A stretch of DNA of 64,000 nt from Chryseobacterium lactis (GTDB taxonomy: Bacteria > Bacteroidota > Bacteroidia > Flavobacteriales > Weeksellaceae), in the NCBI RefSeq assembly GCF_003815875.1, contig NZ_CP033924.1, positions 3,162,001 to 3,226,000 on the forward strand. The letters run 5' to 3'. The notes beneath the pieces were generated by a model that did not search any database, was not told the origin of the DNA, and worked only from the letters and a program-made list of their open reading frames with translations. Shown one piece after another: positions 15,947-26,606 of this stretch (its first letter is position 1; every line of letters starts with the position of its first letter). A program made the position numbers and the translations under genes.

Positions 15947-16159
15947 ATGAAAAAAGTATTAGCAATCGCATTTATCGGAGGTTTATTATTAGCTAGCTGT
16001 TCTAAAAAAGCAGATCATTCTTTACAAGATAGCAACACTATGCTTGAAGAACCGGCAGCAACTACTGTTGTAGATTCTACTGCTAAACCGGCTGCTCCTG
16101 CTGCTGCAACACCTGCTGCACCTGCATCTGCTAAAAAAGATTCTACAGCGAAGAAATAA
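15947..16159 (+). CDS. Small Ala/Pro-rich lipoprotein, 70 aa
   Basis: A signal peptide ends in lipobox LLASC (Cys18). The mature part is a short low-complexity Ala/Pro/Ser/Thr/Lys tail (about 50 residues). It ends by overlapping the start of the cytochrome c gene by one base (TAATG), so the two are coupled. The SCSKK sequence after the signal recurs in the downstream cytochrome. It may be a spacer or surface lipoprotein partnering the cytochrome, but no function can be assigned. Confidence 0.75.
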   Translation: MKKVLAIAFIGGLLLASCSKKADHSLQDSNTMLEEPAATTVVDSTAKPAAPAAATPAAPASAKKDSTAKK

Positions 16160-16533
16160 TGAAAAAAATATTTTTGGCAGGAATGCTGGGTCTTTTGACC
16201 GTTTCCTGTTCTAAAAAAGAAAATACAGCTGAAGTGGCAACTTCTTCTGAGACCAATACTGTTTCAGAACCTGCAAAATCTAATCTGTCAGGTGATCAGA
16301 TCATCGAAACATTAGATTGTTCAGGGTGTCACTCTGCTACTGAAAGAATGATAGGACCTTCTTATCAGGAAATCGCCAACAAATACTCTCAAAAGGATGT
16401 TGAACTGCTGGCTTCCAAGATTATCGAAGGCGGAAGTGGAGTTTGGGGAGGTGTCCCTATGGCTGCCCATCCACAGGTATCTAAAGAAGATGCTAAAAAG
16501 ATGGTAGAATATATTTTAAGCCAAAAAAAATAA
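16159..16533 (+). CDS. Monohaem c-type cytochrome lipoprotein
   Basis: The signal peptide ends in lipobox TVSC (Cys17). After a Ser/Thr-rich linker comes the haem-binding motif CSGCH (about residues 53-57), then a cytochrome c551-like fold with the likely axial Met in GVPMAAHP. The C-terminus (EDAKKMVEYILSQKK) is the usual last helix. It would be a membrane-anchored electron carrier facing the periplasm. The stop codon is immediately followed by the ATG of rlmF, and it overlaps the upstream lipoprotein, so the three genes form one operon. Confidence 0.88.
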   Translation: MKKIFLAGMLGLLTVSCSKKENTAEVATSSETNTVSEPAKSNLSGDQIIETLDCSGCHSATERMIGPSYQEIANKYSQKDVELLASKIIEGGSGVWGGVPMAAHPQVSKEDAKKMVEYILSQKK

Positions 16534-17463
16534 ATGTCTACTGAAAAATCCAGTCTGCACACAAGAAATCTGCATCGTAATCCCTATGATTTTGAGCAGC
16601 TTATTTCTTGTGTGCCGGAACTGAAACATTATGTTTTCGTAAATGCCTATCAAACGGCAACCATTAACTTCAGTATTCCTGAAGCAGTTAAGCTACTCAA
16701 CAAAGCTTTACTTTTGCATTTTTATAATGTTAAAAACTGGGATATTCCGGATAGCAACTTATGCCCTCCCATCCCTGGTAGAGCTGATTATATTCATTAT
16801 ATTGCCGATCTTTTGGCAGAACAGAAAGGTGACATTCCGACAGGTATTTCTGTGAAAGGGTTAGATGTGGGAGTAGGAGCCAATCTTGTTTATCCTTTAA
16901 TTGCTCATAAATCCTATGGTTGGAAGATGCTTGGGACAGATATCAATGAAGATTCATTGAAAAATGCTCAGCATATTTTGGATCAAAATCCGGATTTACT
17001 ATCGGTAATTGAACTACAGCATCAGCCTGATTCTCATTATATATTTAAAAATATACTAAGTTCTGAAGATCGGTTTACATTTTCAATGTGCAATCCTCCT
17101 TTTCATGATTCTAAGGAATCTATGATCAAAGGAAATATAAGGAAAACAAAAAATCTTAACCACTCAAAGAAACAAAAGCCCCTGCTTAATTTTGGGGGGC
17201 AGCAGTCTGAATTGTGGTGTGAAGGTGGTGAACTGGCTTTTATTACCAAAATGATAAATGAAAGCAGTCTGTATTCATCTCAGATTCTTTGGTTTACCTG
17301 CCTGGTTTCAAAAAAAGACAATCTTCCTAAACTGACTGCTCTTTTAAAGAAGGCAAAAGTGGCAGATTTTAAAACAGTTGATATGGCGCAGGGACAAAAA
17401 GTAAGCAGAATGCTAGCCTGGACGTTTATTCCTCAAAAGGAAAGGAAAAGGTGGTTTGTTTAA
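16534..17463 (+). CDS. rlmF: 23S rRNA (adenine(1618)-N6)-methyltransferase RlmF
   Basis: RlmF methylates A1618 of 23S rRNA. The 309-residue protein has the family's N-terminal HRNPYDFEQL and the INFSIPEAVKLLNKALL region. The SAM-binding glycine-rich LDVGVGANLVYPLI (about residues 111-124) and the N6-adenine methyltransferase NPPF motif (SMCNPPFHDS, about residues 187-196) are both intact. It follows the cytochrome gene with no gap. No promoter of its own is evident, so it probably shares the upstream transcript. Confidence 0.93.
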   Translation: MSTEKSSLHTRNLHRNPYDFEQLISCVPELKHYVFVNAYQTATINFSIPEAVKLLNKALLLHFYNVKNWDIPDSNLCPPIPGRADYIHYIADLLAEQKGDIPTGISVKGLDVGVGANLVYPLIAHKSYGWKMLGTDINEDSLKNAQHILDQNPDLLSVIELQHQPDSHYIFKNILSSEDRFTFSMCNPPFHDSKESMIKGNIRKTKNLNHSKKQKPLLNFGGQQSELWCEGGELAFITKMINESSLYSSQILWFTCLVSKKDNLPKLTALLKKAKVADFKTVDMAQGQKVSRMLAWTFIPQKERKRWFV

Positions 17464-17602
17464 AGTTCAAGGTTTAAAGTTAATAGGACGATAGTTCATA
17501 TTCAGCACTCCCGATACCCCGTATCACGCATTTCAACTCCATTTCAGGTCTACATTTTAAAAATTTCTGAAAAAATCAATTGACGGGCAAGGCAAAAATG
17601 CC

Positions 17603-17610
17603 TAAATTTG
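17603..17610 (+). promoter_or_regulatory. lysS promoter -7 box
   Basis: TAAATTTG matches TAnnTTTG. An ATTG at 17579-17582 gives a -33 candidate with a 20-base spacer, close to the Bacteroidota norm. Confidence 0.55.
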
Positions 17611-17632
17611 TACGCTTTTAGAAAAATAAGAA

Positions 17633-19330
17633 ATGCAATTATCAGAACAAGAAATCATTAGAAGAGAAAAGCTTAATAAGCTGACTGAAATGGGGATTAA
17701 TGCGTTCCCGGCGGAGGAGTATATAATTACAGATACTACCGAATCTATAAAACAGGACTTTTCTGAAAGTAAACAGGTGAAGATCGCCGGTAGATTGATG
17801 TCACGAAGAATTCAAGGGAAAGCTTCTTTTGCAGAATTGCAGGATTCTAAAGGAAAAATCCAGGTTTATTTCAACAGAGACGAGATCTGTACGGGAGAAA
17901 ATAAAGAACTATATAATGAAGTATACAAGCATCTTTTGGATATCGGAGATATTATCGGTATTGAAGGAGAATTGTTTACGACCCAGGTAGGAGAGAAGAC
18001 GGTTTTGGTAAAGAATTTTACTCTTCTTACCAAGGCACTTCGTCCTCTTCCTCAGGCAAAAACTGATGAGAATGGTGTTGTACACGACGGTTTTACAGAT
18101 CCTGAGCTAAGATACAGACAACGTTATGTAGATTTAACAGTAAATCCACAGGTGAAAGAGATTTTCGTAAAAAGAACAAAATTGTTCAATGCGATGAGAA
18201 CTTTCTTTAACGATGCCGGATATTTTGAGGTGGAAACTCCAATCTTACAGTCTATTCCTGGTGGAGCGGCAGCAAAACCTTTTATTACGCATCATAATGC
18301 TTTAGATATTCCTTTATATTTAAGAATTGCCAACGAATTGTATCTGAAAAGATTGATCGTAGGTGGTTTTGACGGAGTATATGAATTCTCAAAGAACTTC
18401 AGAAATGAAGGGATGGACAGAACCCATAACCCGGAATTTACAGCAATGGAAATCTATGTAGCTTATAAAGACTACAACTGGATGATGGATTTCACAGAGA
18501 AATTATTGGAATTCTGTGCTATTCAGGTAAATGGAACTACAACAGCAACGTTTGGAGAGCATAATGTTGACTTTAAAGCTCCTTATCCAAGAGTTTCAAT
18601 GACGGAAGCTATCCTGAAATTCACTGGTTTTGATATTACGGGAAAAACTGAGCAGGAACTATATGATTTTGCAAAGTCTATCGGAATTGAAGTGAACGAA
18701 ACAATGGGTAAAGGGAAATTAATTGATGAGATTTTCGGTGAAAAGTGTGAAGGAAACTTCATTCAGCCGACGTTCATTACAGATTACCCGATCGAAATGT
18801 CTCCATTAACGAAAAAACACAGAAGCAAAGAGGGCTTGACAGAGCGTTTTGAATTGATGGTTTGCGGAAAAGAAATCGCAAACGCTTATTCGGAGCTTAA
18901 TGATCCGATTGATCAGAGAGAACGTTTTGAAGCTCAGATGGCTCTTTCGGAAAGAGGAGATGATGAAGCAATGTTCATCGATCAGGATTTCTTAAGAGCG
19001 TTAGAATACGGTATGCCGCCAACTTCAGGATTAGGAATCGGTATGGACAGATTAATCATGTTCTTAACGAACAATGCTTCTATCCAGGAAGTATTATTCT
19101 TCCCTCAGATGAGACCGGAAAAGACTGTTCCGCAGATTGAATTAGGAGAAGATGAAAAGGTAATCCTTGAAATCCTTAATTCTCAGGAAGAGCCGATGGC
19201 TTTAAATGAAGTCAAGAACAGAAGCCAGCTCTCAGGTAAGAAATGGGATAAAGCTTCTAAAACTTTAACTAAAAACAACTTAGTGAAAGTAGAGAAGATT
19301 GATGAAAATCTTTTGATGAAACTAGCTTAG
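17633..19330 (+). CDS. lysS: Lysyl-tRNA synthetase, class II, with C-terminal extension
   Basis: This class II enzyme charges tRNA-Lys. The N-terminal OB-fold anticodon domain (VKIAGRLMSRRIQGKASFAELQD) occupies about residues 45-145. Motif 2 is FRNEGMDRTHNPEFTAMEIY and motif 3 is GLGIGMDRLIMFL. The core ends at FFPQMRPEK near residue 500. About 65 extra residues follow (ILEILNSQEEPMALNEVK...), reading like a winged-helix domain; ordinary bacterial LysS lacks this. The extension keeps normal codon use and frame, so it is part of the protein. Confidence 0.96.
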   Translation: MQLSEQEIIRREKLNKLTEMGINAFPAEEYIITDTTESIKQDFSESKQVKIAGRLMSRRIQGKASFAELQDSKGKIQVYFNRDEICTGENKELYNEVYKHLLDIGDIIGIEGELFTTQVGEKTVLVKNFTLLTKALRPLPQAKTDENGVVHDGFTDPELRYRQRYVDLTVNPQVKEIFVKRTKLFNAMRTFFNDAGYFEVETPILQSIPGGAAAKPFITHHNALDIPLYLRIANELYLKRLIVGGFDGVYEFSKNFRNEGMDRTHNPEFTAMEIYVAYKDYNWMMDFTEKLLEFCAIQVNGTTTATFGEHNVDFKAPYPRVSMTEAILKFTGFDITGKTEQELYDFAKSIGIEVNETMGKGKLIDEIFGEKCEGNFIQPTFITDYPIEMSPLTKKHRSKEGLTERFELMVCGKEIANAYSELNDPIDQRERFEAQMALSERGDDEAMFIDQDFLRALEYGMPPTSGLGIGMDRLIMFLTNNASIQEVLFFPQMRPEKTVPQIELGEDEKVILEILNSQEEPMALNEVKNRSQLSGKKWDKASKTLTKNNLVKVEKIDENLLMKLA

Positions 19331-19350
19331 TTGTAAACAAAATAATAATA

Positions 19351-19388
19351 AAACCGGTATAGAATTATTCTGTACCGGTTTCTTTTTT
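19351..19388 (+). terminator. Terminator after lysS
   Basis: AAACCGGTA pairs with TACCGGTTT (19351-19381), with an inner AGAA/TTCT stem, followed by TCTTTTTT. It is 20 bases past the lysS stop and could also serve the convergent cydB. Confidence 0.78.
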
Positions 19389-19414
19389 CCATTTCCGAAA
19401 GATTGCATCTGGAC

Positions 19415-20419
19415 TTATTTCCTCAATTTACTGAACGAAGCCATCAGATAGAATAAAAACGGAAGAATAAACAATGAGCCCAGCATTAAAGCCCATCCCA
19501 GAGCTGCAATGGTTTTTTCAGGAGCCATATGTTCCAGCAGTGAAAGGTGCTGTCCGTTTCCTAATAAAATAATATTCGGATTATGCTGATACGTCGCTGC
19601 GACAAGGATCATCACCATTTGAAAACCCGCGAGCGCACGTACAGGAAGTAGTTTTTGATTGTTTAAAGCTCTAAGAATAAGAAGTAAAGCTATGGTGGCA
19701 AAAGCAATGGCCATAATTCCCAAAGGTTTTGAAAATACCCACATCAAAAGAGGGATATCTGAAATATAAGCGGTAGCAAATACAAGAATTCCTGTGATGA
19801 CTACAAAGATCATAGTCTGTTTGGATTTTCTGATCATCAATAAAAGATCAGCTTTATCGCGGGTCTCCCTTAATGAGAAAATAGAGGCGAGATAAGCACA
19901 AAGCGCTACAGTAAATAATCCCACAGAAACTCCAAACCAATTTAACCAGCTGAAAATATACAGATCCAGAAAGCCTACTGCATCAGGATTAATAGAATGT
20001 GAAACGGTTGCAGCAGCAATTAATCCTAAAAAGAAAGGAGTCAGGAGACTGGCATAGTAGAAAATCTGAGTGTATAACACCTGCCAGTTATCTTTCACTG
20101 CATCATAATGCCTGAAAGTGAAGGCCGTTCCTCTCGCTATAATTCCTACAAGCATCAGTACCAAAGGAATATGAAGATAGGTAGACATCGTTGTATAGAT
20201 TTCAGGAAACCCTACAAAAAGAATTACAATAGCAATGATTAACCACATATGATTGGCCTCCCAGACGGGAGCTATGGATTCATACATAATTTCCTGAGTC
20301 TTATGACGGGCTTTTTTATTACTGAAAAGCTCCACAATACCGGCTCCGAAGTCGGCTCCGCCCAGAATAATATAAAGACAGATGGAAAGCCATAGAAAGC
20401 CTATAACAATGTAAATCAT
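19415..20419 (-). CDS. cydB: Cytochrome bd oxidase subunit II
   Basis: CydB is the second membrane subunit of the bd-type quinol oxidase, a high-affinity terminal oxidase. The 334-residue protein has about eight to nine hydrophobic helices. It begins FLWLSICLYIILGGADFGAGIVELF, carrying the conserved Asp and Gly of the family, and has APVWEANHMWLI near residue 50. It is shorter than the E. coli protein (379), as usual in Bacteroidota. Its start overlaps the cydA stop by four bases. No cydX-like ORF was noticed downstream. Confidence 0.95.
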   Translation of the reverse strand: MIYIVIGFLWLSICLYIILGGADFGAGIVELFSNKKARHKTQEIMYESIAPVWEANHMWLIIAIVILFVGFPEIYTTMSTYLHIPLVLMLVGIIARGTAFTFRHYDAVKDNWQVLYTQIFYYASLLTPFFLGLIAAATVSHSINPDAVGFLDLYIFSWLNWFGVSVGLFTVALCAYLASIFSLRETRDKADLLLMIRKSKQTMIFVVITGILVFATAYISDIPLLMWVFSKPLGIMAIAFATIALLLILRALNNQKLLPVRALAGFQMVMILVAATYQHNPNIILLGNGQHLSLLEHMAPEKTIAALGWALMLGSLFILPFLFYLMASFSKLRK

Positions 20420-21759
20420 GATTTTTGGTTTTTATCGTTAAACTGTGGATCTGTAGGATCGTAAAGCCTGGGTACCATTTGTATTTGCCTTCTTAAGAGG
20501 AAAACAAGAATTAATGATAAGGAAACGAAGATCGCTGTAAAGAAATAGAATGAATACTGTATTCCCGGCATTGGAGTTACTGCGTCAACCGTTCTCATAA
20601 TCCCGTAAATAATCCAGGGCTGACGCCCCACTTCAGTCACGGTCCAGCCTGCTTCCAAGGCAATATATCCGAATGGAGTTGCCATTAAAAATGTTTTTAA
20701 CAACCAGTTTTTACTCAGCCATTCCTTTTTAAAGAAGAAAGCATAAAGGTAAACAGCTCCGATACCAATCATAATGACTCCAAAGAAAATCATAATCTGG
20801 AAAGCATAATGAACAACTGCAATCGGAGGCCATTCGTCTCTGGGAAAATCTTTAAGACCTTTTACTTCTGCATTAAAATCATTACTTACCAAAAAGCTTA
20901 AAACTTTTGGAATTTTAACAGCATATTTAATTTCTTCTTTTTCTTCGTCAGGAATTCCACCAATGACGAATGCAGCGCCTTTTTCTGTTTCAAAATGCGC
21001 TTCCATAGCAGCTAATTTGATGGGTTGTCTTTCTGCGACAGATTTTGCCGCCACATCACCACTTAAAGGAGCACCAAATGCCCCGATAAGAGCAAAGCCA
21101 ACTGCAATTCTGAATGCTTTTGTATGGAATTCAACATTTTTTCTTCTCATAATTAAAAAAGCATGAACTCCTGCAACAGCAAATCCAGTCGCACAAAATG
21201 CCGCTACCGTCATATGCAGAGCCTGTGGAAACCACGCATCATTAAACATCGCTTTAATAGGATCTATATTCAGATATTGCCCGTTAATATAGTCAAATCC
21301 TGTGGGAGAGTTCATCCAGGCGTTGGCGGCAACCACAAGAATTCCTGATGCTAACCCGCTTACTCCGACCAGAAAGCCACAGAACCAGTGAAACCACTTA
21401 TTAAACCTTTCCCAGCCATATAAAAAGAATCCAATGGCAATGGCCTCAATAAAGAAGGCCGTTCCTTCCAGAGAAAAAGGCATTCCGAAAATGGGACCAG
21501 CATGTTTCATAAAACCTGGCCACAGAAGCCCAAGCTCAAAGGAAAGCATCGTCCCGGAAACAGCTCCCGTTGCAAATAGAATAGCTACCCCTTTGCTCCA
21601 GGCTTTGGTGAGTCCCTTGTAAACTTCATTATTGGTTTTTAGGTATTTCCAGTGGGCAAAAGCCATTAAAAAAGGCATTACCATCCCCACACAGGAGAAT
21701 ATGATATGAAAGCCCAGAGAAAGCGCCATCTGAGCGCGGGCTGCTATAAAATCATCCAT
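20416..21759 (-). CDS. cydA: Cytochrome bd oxidase subunit I
   Basis: CydA binds all three haems and oxidises quinol. The 447-residue protein shows RAQMALSLGFHIIFSC with the N-terminal haem-ligand His, HMTVAAFCATGFAVAGVHAF in the middle with the second His, and GRQPWIIYGIMRT at the C-terminal side. The Q-loop is short, which accounts for its being smaller than the E. coli protein (522). It is the first gene of cydAB and is divergent from gyrB. Confidence 0.95.
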   Translation of the reverse strand: MDDFIAARAQMALSLGFHIIFSCVGMVMPFLMAFAHWKYLKTNNEVYKGLTKAWSKGVAILFATGAVSGTMLSFELGLLWPGFMKHAGPIFGMPFSLEGTAFFIEAIAIGFFLYGWERFNKWFHWFCGFLVGVSGLASGILVVAANAWMNSPTGFDYINGQYLNIDPIKAMFNDAWFPQALHMTVAAFCATGFAVAGVHAFLIMRRKNVEFHTKAFRIAVGFALIGAFGAPLSGDVAAKSVAERQPIKLAAMEAHFETEKGAAFVIGGIPDEEKEEIKYAVKIPKVLSFLVSNDFNAEVKGLKDFPRDEWPPIAVVHYAFQIMIFFGVIMIGIGAVYLYAFFFKKEWLSKNWLLKTFLMATPFGYIALEAGWTVTEVGRQPWIIYGIMRTVDAVTPMPGIQYSFYFFTAIFVSLSLILVFLLRRQIQMVPRLYDPTDPQFNDKNQKS

Positions 21760-24070
<2,311 letters not shown>

Positions 24071-24089
24071 ACATATTTAAAATATATAA

Positions 24090-24120
24090 AAAAAGCTTCT
24101 AATTATTTAGAAGCTTTTTT
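24090..24120 (+). terminator. Terminator after gyrB
   Basis: AAAAAGCTTCTA pairs perfectly with TAGAAGCTTTTT around a six-base loop and runs into a T tract, 20 bases past the gyrB stop. Confidence 0.85.
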
Positions 24121-24152
24121 TATATTTGGTGAAACCAAATAAAAACAATAAT

Positions 24153-24575
24153 ATGTTAACTCTTTTACAAACAGATTCTTATGACGGGATGAATGCAGCT
24201 AATAGTGCAGCGGCTGCAGGATTCGGGATCGGTACGATGATCGTCAGTCTTTTTTTCTATATCTTCTATGCATATTGCGTGTACAGAATTTTTCAAAAAG
24301 CTGGAAGACAGGATGCATGGGCCGCTTTTATTCCAATTTATAACACGATTGTCCTTCTGGAGATTGTGAAAAAACCCATATGGTGGATTATTTTGTTATG
24401 TATACCTTTGGTGAACATCTTTATTATCTGGGTATTGAATGACAGGCTTGCGAAAGGTTTTTCTAAAGAAACTCCTCTGTATACGATTTTGCTGTTTTTC
24501 CTCGGATTTATTTTTATTCCCGTTCTCGGACTGGGAAGTGATACATTTGACAGTAAAAGGATTCCAAACGATTAA
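24153..24575 (+). CDS. DUF5684-like small membrane protein
   Basis: This 140-residue membrane protein starts at the ATG at 24153 (MLTLLQTDSYDG); an upstream TTG would add nine polar residues and is less likely. It has a polar, Ala-rich N-terminus, a hydrophobic segment (IVSLFFYIFYAYCVYRIFQKAG), then AWAAFIPIYNTIVLLEIVKKPIWWIILLCIPLVNIFIIW, which is the signature of DUF5684/signal-peptidase-associated membrane proteins. The C-terminus has a last hydrophobic stretch (TILLFFLGFIFIPVLGLG). Function is unknown. It has its own terminator. Confidence 0.72.
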   Translation: MLTLLQTDSYDGMNAANSAAAAGFGIGTMIVSLFFYIFYAYCVYRIFQKAGRQDAWAAFIPIYNTIVLLEIVKKPIWWIILLCIPLVNIFIIWVLNDRLAKGFSKETPLYTILLFFLGFIFIPVLGLGSDTFDSKRIPND

Positions 24576-24585
24576 AAAGAAAAAT

Positions 24586-24617
24586 AAAAGACTTCATTAA
24601 TGAGGTCTTTTTTTATG
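24586..24617 (+). terminator. Terminator after the DUF5684-like gene
   Basis: AAAAGACTTCA-TTAA-TGAGGTCTTTT forms an 11-bp stem with one G-T pair and runs into a T tract. Confidence 0.8.
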
Positions 24618-24687
24618 TTCAAACCTCTTTTGATCAGGCTCAATTTAAAGTTTTTGAATTATTTTTTAACAGTTATTAAGATTTTGT

Positions 24688-24695
24688 TATTTTTG
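24688..24695 (+). promoter_or_regulatory. -7 promoter box upstream of the first DUF3857 gene
   Basis: TATTTTTG matches TAnnTTTG. Its position argues that the ATG at 24697 is at or before the transcription start, favouring the ATGs at 24712/24715. Confidence 0.5.
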
Positions 24696-24711
24696 TATGA
24701 TTTTAATAACT

Positions 24712-26604
24712 ATGATGAAAATATTACTTCTTGGAGCGTTGTCTACAGCTTCCATTTATTTTGCTCAAACTTTTCCTGTTTCTGCAATTCCTGAAAATTT
24801 AAAGAAAAATGCTGACGTTGTAGTTCGAAAAGATTTCACAATCGCCAGGATTAATAAAGTTGATGAAATAAAATATCAATATAATACCGTCACCACAGTT
24901 TTAAATAAAGATGGCAATGAAAAAGCGATTGCTTATATCCCTTATGATAAAACGAGAAGCATTTCAAATATAAAAGTGACTATTTATGATGAGTCGGGAA
25001 AGAAATTGAAAAGCTTGTCCAAATCTGATTTTGGGGACTTTGCCAATAACAATCAGGGCGTTTTCTATTCTGATAATAGGGTTCTGGTTTTTTCATATAC
25101 CCCGGTTCAATATCCTTATACTATAGATTTCTCGTATGAAAGTGAAGATCAAAATACGATTTTTATCCCGGATTTTGTGCCGTTTACTTCTACTAATACC
25201 TCTTTGGAGGAAGGAGAATTTAAAATTATCAATAGTTCAGGAATTGACTTGCGATCCAAGATCTATCCATCAAAATATAATTACACAACTGTTGCGGAAA
25301 GTGGTAGTGGAAATGAAAAGACTTACTCCTATAAAAATGTTCCTGCAATTGATGATGTATCTTTGATTCCACAACCTGTTAAAATCTTGCCCAAGGTAAG
25401 TTTTGTTTTGGCAAAATTCAATTTAGCCGGAAAACAGGGGACTTTAAATAATTGGACAGATTTCGGAACATGGTACTATAAAAATCTTATAGAACCGGTC
25501 GCTGTTTCTACTCCTTCTATCAAAGCTGAAGTGGCTGCTTTACAACTTCAGGGTTCTGTGGAAGATAAAGTAAGGAAGATTTATCAATATATGCAGGCTA
25601 AAACAAGGTATATATATGTTGGTTTGGGAATTGGTGGCTGGCTTCCGATGATGCCTGAAGAGGTGAATAAAAAGGGTTATGGTGACTGTAAAGGGCTTAC
25701 CAATTATATGAAAACTTTGCTGGATGAAGCGGGAATTCCTTCCAATTATTGTGTGATCAATTCAGGTCTTTCTTCCGTATCTTTTGATCCCGATTTTCCT
25801 AAAATGGGAGGAAATCATGCCATTTTAATGGTTCCAACGGAAAAAGGAAATATCTGGCTTGAAAATACTTCACAACAGATTGCGTTTAATCACCTCGGAT
25901 ATAGTACAACAGACAGGAATGTACTTTCAATCAATAAAAATGGAATAGAACTGATTAATACTCCGGTATATTCAGCTGAACAAAATAAAGAAAAGCAGAA
26001 ACTCACCATAAAAATTGGTGAAGACAATAGTATTACAGGAGAAGGAAGTTTTTATTACACAGGGAGTCAGTATGATTATAATTTAAGATTTATGGGGCTT
26101 ACTCCCACGGAGAGAAATGAAGCATTAAAGAAATCATTTGATGTTTTAAACTTTGAAAAAGTCGAAATGAAAAATTTCGTGAATGATAGGGATAAGGCTG
26201 TTATTACTTTCGATGCAGGCTTTAAAACGAATAATTTTTGTAAAAACGCTGGGAATAGTATGATATTCAGAGCTGTTCCGATATTTTCTGATAATGTTTA
26301 CAAGGCTGATGAAAATAGAGATCTTCCCTTTGAAATCAGACAATCTTTTGAAGATGAGTACGAAATAGGTTTTACTATTCCTAAAGGGTACAAGTTTGAT
26401 GAAACGCCCGATAACATTAACCTTAAATCTGAGTTTGGCTACTATAACTTAACCTTTGCAAAAAATGGAGAGGAAATAAAAGTAGTCAGAAAGGTTCAGA
26501 TTAATAAAGGAGCTTACCCAAAAGAAAAGTACAATGAATATGTAGGATTCAGAAGAAAAATCATCAATCTTGATAACTCAAAAATTTTAATAACAAAGAT
26601 ATAA
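24712..26604 (+). CDS. DUF3857 and transglutaminase-like domain protein (intact triad)
   Basis: This secreted protein of about 630 residues has a signal peptide (MMKILLLGALSTASIYFAQ), an N-terminal DUF3857 domain (about residues 40-260) and a transglutaminase-like domain (about 265-420). It ends with a beta-rich C-terminal domain. The catalytic Cys (GYGDCKGLTNYMKTLL) and His (GGNHAILMV) are present; the third position reads WLENTS. Proteins of this type probably work in the periplasm, but substrates are not known. A second copy of the same architecture starts 2 bases downstream of its stop, so the two form an operon. I chose the start from the promoter position. Confidence 0.85.
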   Translation: MMKILLLGALSTASIYFAQTFPVSAIPENLKKNADVVVRKDFTIARINKVDEIKYQYNTVTTVLNKDGNEKAIAYIPYDKTRSISNIKVTIYDESGKKLKSLSKSDFGDFANNNQGVFYSDNRVLVFSYTPVQYPYTIDFSYESEDQNTIFIPDFVPFTSTNTSLEEGEFKIINSSGIDLRSKIYPSKYNYTTVAESGSGNEKTYSYKNVPAIDDVSLIPQPVKILPKVSFVLAKFNLAGKQGTLNNWTDFGTWYYKNLIEPVAVSTPSIKAEVAALQLQGSVEDKVRKIYQYMQAKTRYIYVGLGIGGWLPMMPEEVNKKGYGDCKGLTNYMKTLLDEAGIPSNYCVINSGLSSVSFDPDFPKMGGNHAILMVPTEKGNIWLENTSQQIAFNHLGYSTTDRNVLSINKNGIELINTPVYSAEQNKEKQKLTIKIGEDNSITGEGSFYYTGSQYDYNLRFMGLTPTERNEALKKSFDVLNFEKVEMKNFVNDRDKAVITFDAGFKTNNFCKNAGNSMIFRAVPIFSDNVYKADENRDLPFEIRQSFEDEYEIGFTIPKGYKFDETPDNINLKSEFGYYNLTFAKNGEEIKVVRKVQINKGAYPKEKYNEYVGFRRKIINLDNSKILITKI

Positions 26605-26606
26605 CC

